This document shows, piece after piece, positions 15,476-21,068 of a DNA stretch of 21,068 nucleotides. The notes beneath the pieces are model-generated. The model searched no databases. It was not told the origin of the DNA and worked only from the letters and a program-made list of their open reading frames with translations. Each line of letters starts with the position of its first letter. The first letter of the stretch is position 1. Source of the stretch: an uncultured Eubacteriales bacterium. Its GTDB lineage: Bacteria > Bacillota > Clostridia > Oscillospirales > CAG-272. Location of the stretch: NCBI GenBank assembly GCA_900552255.1, contig URZF01000008.1, positions 1-21,068 on the forward strand, in the 5' to 3' direction. A program made the translations under genes and the position numbers.

Positions 15476-16089
15476 CGCTTGATCTGATAGAGCAGCGCGT
15501 TGCAGACCGCCGCCGCAACGCCGCTGCCGCCCTTTCTGCCGCGCGCAACGATATACGGGATATCCAGCGTCATGATTTTCTCCTTGGCTTCGATGATGTT
15601 GACAAAGCCGACCGGCACGCCGATAACAAGCGCGGGAGAAAGCTTTCCCGCCACGACAAGGTCATAGATCGCAAGAAGCGCCGTCGGCGCGTTCCCGATC
15701 GCAAAAATGCACGGTTTGTCAAGCTTTGCCGCCTTTTCCATGGAGACCTCGGCGCGCGTCGTCCCTCGGCGGACGGCCTCCGCCGCCACATCCTCATCGC
15801 TCATGAAGCAATGCGCCTCGCCGCCGAGCGCGGCGAGAATCTTCTTGTTGATTCCCGACCTCGCCATCTGCGTGTCGGTGACGATGTCACAGCCGCAGCG
15901 CAGCGCCGCAAGCGCCTTTTCCACGGCATGCTCGGAAAAACAGAGATTTTCCGCAAAGTCAAAATCGGCGGTCGCATGGATGACGCGCTTGACAACAAGC
16001 TCGTTCTCCGCCGGTATGCTTACCGGAAGCTCGGACGCGATGATTTCAAAGCTTCTTTTTTCAATTTCCTTCGGATCGTGCAAAATCAT
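15472..16089 (-). CDS. cbiC: Cobalt-precorrin-8 methylmutase (CbiC)
   Basis: CbiC moves a methyl group from C11 to C12, giving cobyrinic acid. The 205 residues match the family length. The catalytic His38 lies in VIHATADFDF (36-45), followed by CDIVTDTQMARSGI (67-80) and IFAIGNAPTALL (near 128-139). The segment VIGVPVGFVNIIEAKE and the C-terminal ARGRKGGSGVAAAVCNAL complete the pattern. The ATG at 16089 lies 29 bases inside the end of cbiA in another frame, so it is translationally coupled to it. The next gene, cbiD, starts within its stop codon. No anomalies are seen. Confidence 0.96.
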   Translation of the reverse strand: MILHDPKEIEKRSFEIIASELPVSIPAENELVVKRVIHATADFDFAENLCFSEHAVEKALAALRCGCDIVTDTQMARSGINKKILAALGGEAHCFMSDEDVAAEAVRRGTTRAEVSMEKAAKLDKPCIFAIGNAPTALLAIYDLVVAGKLSPALVIGVPVGFVNIIEAKEKIMTLDIPYIVARGRKGGSGVAAAVCNALLYQIKR

Positions 16090-17482
16090 AATCTCGTTCT
16101 CTTTTCGTATTTTCTCCGTATTCTTTACAGGCGGCGATAAAGCTTGCCGCCGTCTCGGGATTCGACCAAAAATGAATATGGGGATATCCGGCGTGGAGCG
16201 TCTTACTCGTCACGACGCAGTCCCATGCGGCGCCGCTTTGTTTCTCCGCGCGGAAGCCGTCGCCACACGCCGTGCTGTCGTAATAGTGAAATTCGTGCGC
16301 GCGGACGCTTTCGCCCTCTTTCAGCAGAAGCCCGTCTCTTTTTGCGGTCAGCGTGATATAGCCGAATCGGACGAGACGGCCGGTACCCGCCCCGTCCGAG
16401 GCAAGCGCGCCGACCATCGGGACACCGTCGAGCCGCGCGCCGAGATACAGAAAGCCGCCGCATTCCGCGACGCACGGCATACCGTTCTCAATCGCCGCCA
16501 AGATGGACGCACGCATACCGGCATTTTCCGACAGCTTCTCTTTATACAGCTCCGGATAGCCGCCGCCGAGATAAAGTCCCGCGCAGCCTGCCGGAAGCGA
16601 GGGATCTGCAAGAGGACTGAAAAAGACAAGCTCCGCGCCGAGCCTTTCCAAAAGGCGGAAATTATCCGCATAATAAAAGCAAAACGCCTGGTCTCTCGCC
16701 ACCGCGATGCGCACAGATGGGAACGACGGTTTTTCGGGCAGAACCGCCGGCGGAAGAAACGAAATCGGCGGCGCCCCGCCCGCAAGCGCCAGCAGCGCGT
16801 CGATATCGACGGTCTCCGACAGGATATCCGCCGTCCGACTTAACTTTTCCCGCAAATCGACGACTTCATCGGCGGTGATAAGCCCCAAATGACGGCTGCC
16901 GAGCGAAAGCGCCTCCGGCAGCTTCGGCAGATAGCCGAGCATCCGAACCCGATCTCCGAACCGCTCCCCGGCAAGACGGCGGAGCATCCCGTAAGTTCCG
17001 GGGGTCACCCGGCTCAAAAGAACGCCCGCGATCCCGTTCTCCGGCATGAAATCCAAAAAGCCGGAAAGCGCCGCCAAAACGGACACCGACGCGCCGCGTC
17101 CGTCCATGACGAGGACCACGGGACTTTTCGTCCGGCGCGCCACGGAATAGGTGCTGTTCTCCGTGCCGTCCGCGCCGGTACCATCGTAAAAGCCCATTAC
17201 CCCCTCGATGACGGCGATATCGTGCCCCTCGGCATTCTCCGCAAGGAGAGCGTTCAGCGTGCTGTCGTCGAAAAAGAAAGGGTCGAGGTTCGCGCTGTCC
17301 GTTTCGGTCACGGTTTTATGAAACATCGGGTCGATATAGTCCGGTCCGCATTTGAGCGATACCGGACGCAGTCCCCGCCGCTTCAAAAGCGTCAGAATCG
17401 CGCAGACGGCGGTCGTTTTTCCGCAGCCGCTCGCCGTGCCGGCGATAAGGATTCTCGGTATGTTTTTGCAGATTCGCTCCAT
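16061..17482 (-). CDS. cbiA: Cobyrinate a,c-diamide synthase, glutamine-hydrolysing (CbiA)
   Basis: CbiA amidates the a and c carboxylates of cobyrinic acid with glutamine and ATP. The 473 residues show the P-loop GTASGCGKTT (15-24), KCGPDYIDPMFH (44-55), VIEGVMGFYDG (91-101) and, in the C-terminal amidotransferase half, YLGGGYPELY (304-313) and the nucleophile Cys341 in AECGGFLYLG. A catalytic-type His lies in AGYPHIHFWSNP near residue 437. ATG at 17482 follows GAGGGAAGT, 26 bases after the stop of the ABC ATPase. In this operon the first corrin gene is thus the late amidase, and the order does not follow the pathway. It overlaps cbiC by 29 bases. Confidence 0.96.
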   Translation of the reverse strand: MERICKNIPRILIAGTASGCGKTTAVCAILTLLKRRGLRPVSLKCGPDYIDPMFHKTVTETDSANLDPFFFDDSTLNALLAENAEGHDIAVIEGVMGFYDGTGADGTENSTYSVARRTKSPVVLVMDGRGASVSVLAALSGFLDFMPENGIAGVLLSRVTPGTYGMLRRLAGERFGDRVRMLGYLPKLPEALSLGSRHLGLITADEVVDLREKLSRTADILSETVDIDALLALAGGAPPISFLPPAVLPEKPSFPSVRIAVARDQAFCFYYADNFRLLERLGAELVFFSPLADPSLPAGCAGLYLGGGYPELYKEKLSENAGMRASILAAIENGMPCVAECGGFLYLGARLDGVPMVGALASDGAGTGRLVRFGYITLTAKRDGLLLKEGESVRAHEFHYYDSTACGDGFRAEKQSGAAWDCVVTSKTLHAGYPHIHFWSNPETAASFIAACKEYGENTKRERDYDFARSEGN

Positions 17483-17508
17483 ACTTCCCTCATTTTTACA
17501 AACGGATT

Positions 17509-18681
17509 TCAGCTTGCGCCGATGCTCTCTTTTTCGGCGTTTCCTCCGGTTTCGGAGCCGAAAGCCGCCCTTATCTCCTCCGCCGAGCGCAGAATCGGCT
17601 TTCCCTGCGCTTCGGCGCGGGACAGCAGCGCTTCGTTGCAGCGGTTATAAGAGCCGCGCGGAAAGCCGCAGTCCACGGCATATGTCGCCCGATCGAGCAA
17701 ATCCGCCGCACGTGCCTCCGTTTCCGCATCCACCGGCTCGAACGCACGCGCCGACACGACCGACGCCGCAAGCGCGCGCGCCACGCGGAAATCCACGTCG
17801 TTCTCATATAAAATGCCGGCGGCAAACGGAATACCGCACCGTTGCAGCATCCGGTAAAACGGGATGCCGGAGCCCGCGCCTCCGATGACGAAAGCACGCG
17901 GCTCCCCCGCCGGCTTTTGCAGCTCCACGCTGCCGAACAGCGTGTCGTAAGCGCCGTTTTCGATCCCGTAAAGACGGGCGATGCGCTCCTCGGTAAAGAT
18001 CTCGTCCGGCGTTCCGAAATCGCTGATTTTATCTCCGGCTACGCAGATGATCTTGTCCGATATCTTATAAGCGAGATCGATCTCATGCAGGGACATGATC
18101 ACCGTGATGCCCCGTTCTTTCGCCATCTCCGAAAGGATGTTCAAAAGCTCGATTTTATGGCGGATGTCGAGAAACGAGGTCGGCTCGTCGAGCACGATGA
18201 TCTCCGGCTCCTGACAGATGGCGCGGGCGAGCATGACGCGCTGGCGCTGTCCGTCGCTGATCTCCCGGAAATCCCTGTCGTAAAGCTCGGTCGCGTGGAC
18301 CTTTTTCAAGGAATCCCGCACGATCTCTCGGTCTCTTGCGGTCAGAAGCCCAAAATGGCTTGTATAGGGATAACGGCCGGTGGCGACGATGTCCCCGCAG
18401 GTCATAAGCTCCGGATTGATGCGCTCCGTGAGCACCACGGAAAGCTTTGTCGCCACATCGCGGCCGGACATGCGGCGCATGTCCGCCCCGTCGATGGAAA
18501 CGACGCCGGAAATGGATTCCAGATGCCTTGTGATGCTTTTGAGAATCGTCGATTTGCCCGAGCCGTTGGGACCGATCAGCGTGAGGATCTCGCCCTTTTC
18601 GATGCCGATATCGATATCGGAAATGAGCGGCTTGCCGTCATAGCCGACGGTGAGCTTTTCCGTTTTAAAATAATATCCCAC
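17509..18681 (-). CDS. ABC importer ATPase (BtuD/FecE class) with extra C-terminal domain
   Basis: The 390-residue protein joins a standard importer ATPase (about 1-250) to an extra domain (about 258-375). ATPase motifs are Walker A GPNGSGKST (37-45), a Q-loop-region residue change (VVLTERI at 82-88 in place of the usual Gln), signature ISDGQRQR (141-148), Walker B IIVLDEP (161-167) and H-loop His199. The C-terminal part starts with a glycine-rich FVIGGAGSGIPFYRML (264-279) and has ILYENDVDFRVARALA (290-305), a Rossmann-like pattern. Usual BtuD/FecE ATPases end near 250-270 residues. An in-frame TTG at 18717 exists, but GTG at 18681 is preferred because GAGGTG lies five bases upstream and the start is two bases past the permease stop. 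The substrate is probably a corrinoid or metal chelate, by context. Confidence 0.92.
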   Translation of the reverse strand: MGYYFKTEKLTVGYDGKPLISDIDIGIEKGEILTLIGPNGSGKSTILKSITRHLESISGVVSIDGADMRRMSGRDVATKLSVVLTERINPELMTCGDIVATGRYPYTSHFGLLTARDREIVRDSLKKVHATELYDRDFREISDGQRQRVMLARAICQEPEIIVLDEPTSFLDIRHKIELLNILSEMAKERGITVIMSLHEIDLAYKISDKIICVAGDKISDFGTPDEIFTEERIARLYGIENGAYDTLFGSVELQKPAGEPRAFVIGGAGSGIPFYRMLQRCGIPFAAGILYENDVDFRVARALAASVVSARAFEPVDAETEARAADLLDRATYAVDCGFPRGSYNRCNEALLSRAEAQGKPILRSAEEIRAAFGSETGGNAEKESIGAS

Positions 18682-18683
18682 GC

Positions 18684-19706
18684 TCACACCTCGCTTTTGC
18701 GCTTCAGCATCAGCCAAATTACGACAGGCGCGCCGACCGCCGCAGTCACCGTTCCAAGCGTAAGCTCTGTCGGAGAAAAGATGGTGCGCGCGACAAGGTC
18801 GCAGAACATGCAGAAGATCGCTCCCGTCAGAAACACGCCGGGAATCATCACGATCGGCTTGGCCGTTCCGAACATCAGCTTCGCGATATGCGGCACCGCA
18901 ATGCCGACAAAGGCGATAGGGCCGGCAAACGCCGTCACGCAGGCGGACAGCATGCTGGAAAGAACGATCAGCACGACGCGGAAAGCCTTGATATTGATGC
19001 CCATGCTCTTCGCATAGCCCTCGCCGAGCTGATATGCGCCGATCGGCTTCGACATGAAAAATGTTACGATCAAGGTTATTATAACAATGATTGACGAAAT
19101 CTTCAAGTCATTCCACGATTTTCCCGAAAAAGTTCCCATCGACCAGTAGGTCAGATTGACGATGTCCGCCTCCTTAGCGAAATTGATCAAAAAATCCGTC
19201 ACAGCCGAACAGATATTGCTGATCATGATACCGATGACCAGCAGCGAGGACATATTTTTGATCTTTCTTGCAAAAACCAAGACAAGCAGCATGGACAGCA
19301 TGGAGCCGATAAACGCGGCGGCAACGGTCAGCGAAACCGGAATTTGTGTCATCGTGCCGGAAAGCGCAATGGTCACAACCGCGAGCAGCATTTTCGCACC
19401 GGAGGAAATGCCGAGCACAAAAGGACCTGCGATCGGATTGCGGAAAAACGTCTGCAAAAGGAAGCCGGAAAGGGAGAGCGCGCCGCCGAGAACGGCCGCG
19501 GTCAAAAGCCGCGGCAGTCTGATTTTCCATATAATAGGATATGCGGAATCCGTAGAATCCCGCATAAAAATGATTTTAAAGATCCTCCCCACGGAGAGCT
19601 TGACGCTCCCCGTGTTGATATTCAGGATCAGCGCAGCTATAAAAAGCGCGATGAGGATCAGGAAAACGATCTGATATCGGAGGATATCCCTATGCTTTTG
19701 CTTCAT
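18684..19706 (-). CDS. ABC importer permease (BtuC/FecCD family)
   Basis: This 340-residue inner-membrane permease of the FecCD/BtuC class would form a dimer with the ATPase encoded just downstream. It has the expected ten or so hydrophobic helices and family landmarks: KIRLPRLLTAAVLGGALSLSG (about 61-81), FFRNPIAGPFVLGISSGA (about 87-104), YWSMGTFSGKSW (about 187-198), and AFAGPIAFVGIAVPHIAKLM, which is the coupling region that contacts the ATPase. ATG at 19706 is one base after the lipoprotein stop, and the ATPase starts two bases past its own stop. Around 19050-19300 the DNA is visibly less GC-rich than in the corrin genes. The substrate is not decided by sequence; a corrinoid is the likeliest guess from the operon. 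Confidence 0.94.
   Translation of the reverse strand: MKQKHRDILRYQIVFLILIALFIAALILNINTGSVKLSVGRIFKIIFMRDSTDSAYPIIWKIRLPRLLTAAVLGGALSLSGFLLQTFFRNPIAGPFVLGISSGAKMLLAVVTIALSGTMTQIPVSLTVAAAFIGSMLSMLLVLVFARKIKNMSSLLVIGIMISNICSAVTDFLINFAKEADIVNLTYWSMGTFSGKSWNDLKISSIIVIITLIVTFFMSKPIGAYQLGEGYAKSMGINIKAFRVVLIVLSSMLSACVTAFAGPIAFVGIAVPHIAKLMFGTAKPIVMIPGVFLTGAIFCMFCDLVARTIFSPTELTLGTVTAAVGAPVVIWLMLKRKSEV
18687..18692 (-). promoter_or_regulatory. Ribosome site for the GTG start of the ABC ATPase
   Basis: GAGGTG lies five bases before the GTG at 18679-18681 and spans the end of the permease gene. It favours this start over an in-frame TTG at 18717. Confidence 0.65.
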
Positions 19707-19707
19707 A

Positions 19708-20943
19708 TCATTTCAGCTTGAAAAGATAGGTAAATTCGTCGGCGGTATCGTCAGCGTTCAGCATCAGATTGATGTCGTTTATCATATTGCCGAGCGTGCT
19801 CGAAATCTGGAAGAAGTCCGGCGTCGTGCACCAAACATTCCCCTCCTTGACCGCCTTCATGTCCTCAAGAAAATCGCCGCGTTCGAGAAGATCGGCCAGC
19901 GTCTCGGGCTTGCCGCCGAGCGTCCAGACGTAAATGATATAATCCGCGTCCTTCGCGCCGTCATAGAAGGCTTCCATCTCCATTTTCGCAGTTCCCGTCT
20001 GTCCGACGCCGATCTTGCCGTCCAGCACGTATTCGCCGCCGGCAAGCGCCACCATCTTGGCCATATAGTCGTCGGAATTGCGCGCATACAGGACGCCCTT
20101 GGAGGTGATGTAGAAAATCGCGACGCTCTTGCCGGTCGCTTCCCTTTCCGCGATTGCATCCACATAATCCGACTGCGCGTTGAAGTGCGCCTCGGCTTCT
20201 TCCTCTTTATTAAAGATCGCGCCGTAGAGCTTGGCCCACTCGACTCTGGCCAGCGGATGGTCCTCGGAGGCCGCCTGATCGAGCATCACCTTGACGCCGA
20301 GCGTATCCAGCTGCGCCGCAACGTCCTCGGTCAGCATCGTGGAGAAAATCGCGAACGTCGTACCGGCGGTGACGATTTTCTCATAATCCGGCGTCTTATA
20401 GTCGCCGATATAGGTCATTTTACCCTCGTTCATAAGGGCTTTGACCTCCTCAATATACCAGCTGCCGACATCATAGGTGGTCAGAGAGATCGCGTCCAGC
20501 GTGCCGATCGCATGGAAAAGCGAGGTCGTCGGCGTGGAGGAAACGAGAATGTTCGTCACTGGCTGCTGCAAAACATACACGTCGCTCTCCAGCTCCGCCG
20601 GAACACTCATGCCCTCCGGCACGACGAGCATTTTCAGATCGCTGCCGTCCATGCTTCCCTTCGTTACGGTGATCATTTTGTAACCGCCCTTGTAATAATC
20701 GACGGAAAACGCTTTTGCATACCGAAGCTCCATCGCATGGTCGAAAACGAGCCTGCCGTCGTAATTTTCCTCCGGGTCCGTCCCGCTGCCCGTCGTGTCC
20801 TCCGGATTTGCGGGGCCCGTCGTGTCCTCCGGCTCGGCGGAGCCCGTCGTATCGACAGGCACATCGTCCTTTCCGCATGCCGCAAGCATCAGCAGCATAA
20901 CGGCAGCGAGCACAAAAGCGATCAGTCTTATCAATGATTTCAT
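19708..20943 (-). CDS. Substrate-binding lipoprotein of the ABC importer (BtuF/siderophore-binding class)
   Basis: The 411-residue protein has a lipoprotein signal peptide: Lys2, Arg6, a hydrophobic core and the lipobox LAAC with Cys23 as the lipidated residue. A low-complexity linker follows (about 25-60), with three nine-residue DTTG-containing repeats. The remainder resembles the periplasmic-binding class III fold (TroA-like): DGRLVFDHAMELRYAKAF (62-79) starts the first lobe, and ISLTTYDVGSW and YIGDYKTPDYEKIV are typical loops. It would capture ligand outside the cell and deliver it to the permease. ATG at 20943 follows AAGGAG at nine-base spacing. It is the first gene of the operon in view. 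Corrinoid, heme and siderophore binders share this fold, so the ligand is inferred from context. Confidence 0.9.
   Translation of the reverse strand: MKSLIRLIAFVLAAVMLLMLAACGKDDVPVDTTGSAEPEDTTGPANPEDTTGSGTDPEENYDGRLVFDHAMELRYAKAFSVDYYKGGYKMITVTKGSMDGSDLKMLVVPEGMSVPAELESDVYVLQQPVTNILVSSTPTTSLFHAIGTLDAISLTTYDVGSWYIEEVKALMNEGKMTYIGDYKTPDYEKIVTAGTTFAIFSTMLTEDVAAQLDTLGVKVMLDQAASEDHPLARVEWAKLYGAIFNKEEEAEAHFNAQSDYVDAIAEREATGKSVAIFYITSKGVLYARNSDDYMAKMVALAGGEYVLDGKIGVGQTGTAKMEMEAFYDGAKDADYIIYVWTLGGKPETLADLLERGDFLEDMKAVKEGNVWCTTPDFFQISSTLGNMINDINLMLNADDTADEFTYLFKLK
20773..20853 (-). repeat. Tandem 27-bp repeat encoding the lipoprotein linker
   Basis: Three in-frame copies of a 27-bp unit encode the nine-residue motif DTTGxxxPE, residues 31 to about 57 of the lipoprotein. 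The 17-base plus-strand core CCCGTCGTGTCCTCCGG occurs exactly at 20789-20805 and 20816-20832, with a decayed third copy from 20843. The acidic, Pro/Thr/Gly-rich linker probably spaces the binding domain from the membrane anchor. Such units are prone to copy-number slippage. Confidence 0.85.
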
Positions 20944-20986
20944 TTTTCTTGTCTCCTTGTTCCTTTCGGGTTTTCAGATTTTTTTG

Positions 20987-21015
20987 ATAGTTTTTAAGTC
21001 CCTGAAAAGGGTCAA
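20987..21015 (-). promoter_or_regulatory. Possible weak promoter in the operon leader
   Basis: On the minus strand, TTGACC (21010-21015) and AACTAT (20987-20992) are 17 bases apart. The -35 is good but the -10 matches only three of six consensus bases. The main operon promoter may lie beyond the window edge. Confidence 0.25.
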
Positions 21016-21041
21016 AATCAACCGAAAAAACCGTTGATTTT
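21014..21041 (-). promoter_or_regulatory. AT-rich hairpin in the operon leader
   Basis: AAAATCAAC (21014-21022) and GTTGATTTT (21033-21041) form a perfect 9-bp inverted repeat around a 10-base loop, about 70 bases upstream of the lipoprotein ATG. On the minus strand the loop itself carries a run of six T. It could be an attenuator, an operator, or the 3' end of a longer leader RNA cut by the window edge. The remaining leader (20944-21013) holds the ribosome site and a small CCC/GGG hairpin. No conserved cobalamin-riboswitch box is visible in the 125 bases available. Confidence 0.4.
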
Positions 21042-21068
21042 TATATAATTTTACAGGAAAGGATTTTC

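Noticed and set aside
15707..16843. A 378-codon plus-strand open frame opposite cbiC and cbiA
   Set aside because: It lies fully antisense to two well-conserved genes. Its product is Arg-rich and low in recognisable motifs, as expected from the reverse frame of GC-rich codons.
17842..19017. A 391-codon plus-strand open frame opposite the ABC ATPase and permease
   Set aside because: It is antisense to P-loop and permease motifs that are clearly real. It has no domain pattern and no convincing ribosome site.
18950..19300. Lower-GC stretch in the permease as a sign of horizontal transfer
   Set aside because: Membrane-helix codons and a modest local dip explain it. The gene is positioned and coupled like the rest of the operon.
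20944..21068. Complete cobalamin riboswitch
   Set aside because: Too little leader is present and no conserved B12-box core is seen. Only a simple inverted repeat is supported.
1..21068. CRISPR arrays, insertion sequences or phage genes
   Set aside because: No spaced direct-repeat array, transposase-like frame or terminal inverted repeats were seen.

Overview
This window holds a nearly complete anaerobic-type cobalamin (vitamin B12) biosynthesis operon. The DNA is GC-rich and all genes lie on the minus strand. The cbi-type (early cobalt insertion) enzymes, the strong GGAGG-like ribosome sites, the canonical sigma-70-like promoters, the lipoprotein-anchored ABC binding protein and a DUF4037-like/TPR gene pair together suggest an anaerobic Gram-positive of the Clostridia (Bacillota), perhaps a gut organism. 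The lineage is an inference from these traits, not a direct reading.

Layout, in the direction of transcription (right to left). A 125-base leader (20944-21068) precedes an ABC importer of the BtuFCD/siderophore class: a lipoprotein, a permease, and an ATPase with an unusual C-terminal domain. The corrin-ring genes follow: cbiA, cbiC, cbiD, cbiF, cbiG, cbiH and a triple fusion CbiJ-CbiE-CbiT. Next come the lower-ligand and nucleotide-loop genes cobT, cobU, cobS, a short second CobU-like gene and cobC. After these are cbiB, cobD, cbiP and cobO, covering the aminopropanol arm, amidation and adenosylation. The run ends with a TPR protein and a DUF4037-like putative nucleotidyltransferase. These 21 genes, about 20.1 kb, are separated by at most about 26 bases. 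Many overlap by four bases (ATGA or GTGA), so one polycistronic, translationally coupled transcript is likely.

Left of the operon, a small membrane protein (207-743) has its own consensus promoter, which is embedded in direct and inverted repeats. At the left edge is tRNA-Pro(TGG), preceded by a perfect TTGACA-N17-TATAAT promoter.

How the genes fit together. From cobalt-factor intermediates, CbiH, G, F, D, J, E, T and C build cobyrinic acid. CbiA and CbiP amidate it, CobO adenosylates the corrin, and CobD and CbiB attach the aminopropanol linker. CobU, CobT, CobS and CobC add the dimethylbenzimidazole-type nucleotide loop. CbiL, a cobalt chelatase (CbiK/CbiX), uroporphyrinogen methyltransferase and a cobalt transporter of the CbiMNQO type are not in the window and must lie elsewhere if the pathway is complete. 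The points most worth a second look are the two CobU paralogues with complementary motif losses, the C-terminal domain on the ABC ATPase, the CbiJET triple fusion, and the uncharacterised TPR/nucleotidyltransferase pair at the operon's end.
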